In this document: positions 5,021 through 5,733 of the stretch, in pieces
Position numbering within the stretch: the first letter of the stretch is position 1
Layout of the letters: each line of letters starts with the position of its first letter
Assembly: GCA_003854995.1 (NCBI GenBank)
Contig: RQOI01000159.1
Location: 1 to 5,733, forward strand
Length of the DNA stretch: 5,733 nt
From: Candidatus Zhuqueibacterota bacterium
GTDB lineage: Bacteria > Zhuqueibacterota > Zhuqueibacteria > Residuimicrobiales > Krinioviventaceae
Direction of reading: 5' to 3'
Notes under the pieces: generated by a model
The model's database searches: none
Told to the model about the DNA's origin: nothing
The model's input: only the letters and a program-made list of their open reading frames with translations
Position numbers and translations under genes: made by a program

Positions 5021-5733
5021 AAATGCATACCACGCCCAATCCACCAGCAGATGGATGGCCGCGGCCGCGGTTATTTTTTTGGTGCGAATGAAGACAAAGC
5101 AGTAGAAAAATCCGGCGATGGTCGCCAGCAGCACATAAACCCACGGGATATCCAATGCCCGTCCGCCGATCTCGAGGGTGAGAAAGGGCGCGACTCGATT
5201 GTTGCTGTGCGCCAGACCAAAGATCACAGATGACACGATCATCGCCGTCCGGACCCGATGCTTCCCTTTGAACTGCTTTTCCAGCAGTTTGTAGATGACG
5301 CCGCGAAAGAGCAGCTCTTCGGGCAGGGCGATGAAAAAGAAAATCGCCGCGAGACGAATGAGCAGATCGGAGAGGGGTGGCATGTGCTTGGCGATGGTGA
5401 GAAAGCCGGTGAGCATGCCGACGATGATGGCGATGAGAAAAAAGACGATGAAATCGAGTACGACGACGCGATAGTCTTCGCCAGAGAGGCGATAGGTGAA
5501 ACCGATGTCAAATTCGCGTATCACGAGATAGCCATAGATGAGACCGACGAGGCCGATGAGTTCGAGCGGATTGACCAGTCCCTGCGCCGGCGGTATGCTC
5601 ACGCCGCGCATCAGCCCGATCTCGATCGGCAGCCAGAGCGCTGCTACCAGCAGATAGTCGAGCGGATGCGGCGTCTGCTTGTGCGCCAGCATACGGATGA
5701 GCAGGATCAGCGCCGCGAGCCAGCCGCCGGACA
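5012..5733 (-). CDS. CPBP (CAAX-type) intramembrane metalloprotease, 5' end outside window
   Basis: This is a multi-pass membrane protein of the CPBP/Abi family (PF02517). Counting from the in-frame ATG at 5692, the three family motifs are complete: E125-E126 with R130 (PEELLFRG), F158 and H162 (FGLAH), and H214 with D218 (HLLVD). The glutamates and histidines form the metal site. About seven to eight hydrophobic segments are visible. The frame stays open upstream of 5692 to the window edge, and the extra 13 residues (WLAALILLI) look like a membrane helix, so the true start is probably beyond 5733. Some relatives process prenylated proteins or peptides, others give bacteriocin self-immunity or act as scaffolds; the role cannot be read from sequence. 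It lies 70 nt upstream of the ATP-grasp gene on the same strand, separated by a strong hairpin, and may or may not share that pathway. Confidence 0.9.
   Translation of the reverse strand, partial: SGGWLAALILLIRMLAHKQTPHPLDYLLVAALWLPIEIGLMRGVSIPPAQGLVNPLELIGLVGLIYGYLVIREFDIGFTYRLSGEDYRVVVLDFIVFFLIAIIVGMLTGFLTIAKHMPPLSDLLIRLAAIFFFIALPEELLFRGVIYKLLEKQFKGKHRVRTAMIVSSVIFGLAHSNNRVAPFLTLEIGGRALDIPWVYVLLATIAGFFYCFVFIRTKKITAAAAIHLLVDWAWYAFFD

Noticed and set aside
1..5733. tRNA or rRNA genes
   Set aside because: I saw no cloverleaf-like or conserved rRNA sequence on either strand by eye.

Overview
The window holds four protein-coding genes in two convergent transcription units, plus repeat-rich, AT-rich intergenic DNA. 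The coding regions are visibly GC-rich and the gaps AT-rich. The C-terminus of the first protein is a type IX secretion (T9SS type A) sorting domain, which points to the Bacteroidota/FCB superphylum. The high GC and the form of the tail suggest an uncultured FCB lineage such as KSB1, Calditrichota, Zixibacteria or Marinimicrobia rather than a typical Bacteroidetes. That placement is inference.

Layout: 1-445 is AT-rich leader DNA without a convincing gene. It carries fragments of an intergenic repeat, a tandem 16-bp repeat and a small palindrome. 446-2500 (+) encodes an exported, three-part GH88 unsaturated glucuronyl hydrolase. 2501-2896 is a gap between convergent genes, packed with repeats and hairpins, including a good intrinsic terminator for the minus strand. 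2897-3655, 3667-4941 and 5012-5733 (all -) form an apparent operon. In transcription order it encodes a CPBP intramembrane protease (5' end cut by the window), a PurD-like ATP-grasp ligase, and a divergent arginyl/leucyl-tRNA-protein transferase (ATE/Bpt) homologue.

The GH88 enzyme fits outer-surface degradation of a uronic-acid polysaccharide, acting on unsaturated oligosaccharides made by a polysaccharide lyase. The minus-strand operon looks unrelated. Its last two genes are 11 nt apart, and the ribosome-binding site of the transferase overlaps the stop codon of the ATP-grasp gene. Pairing an ATP-dependent carboxylate-amine ligase with an aminoacyl-tRNA transferase fold suggests a two-step amide- or peptide-forming pathway of unknown substrate. 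This is the best candidate in the window for an undescribed system. A strong 69-nt hairpin element lies between the protease and ligase genes and could set their relative expression.
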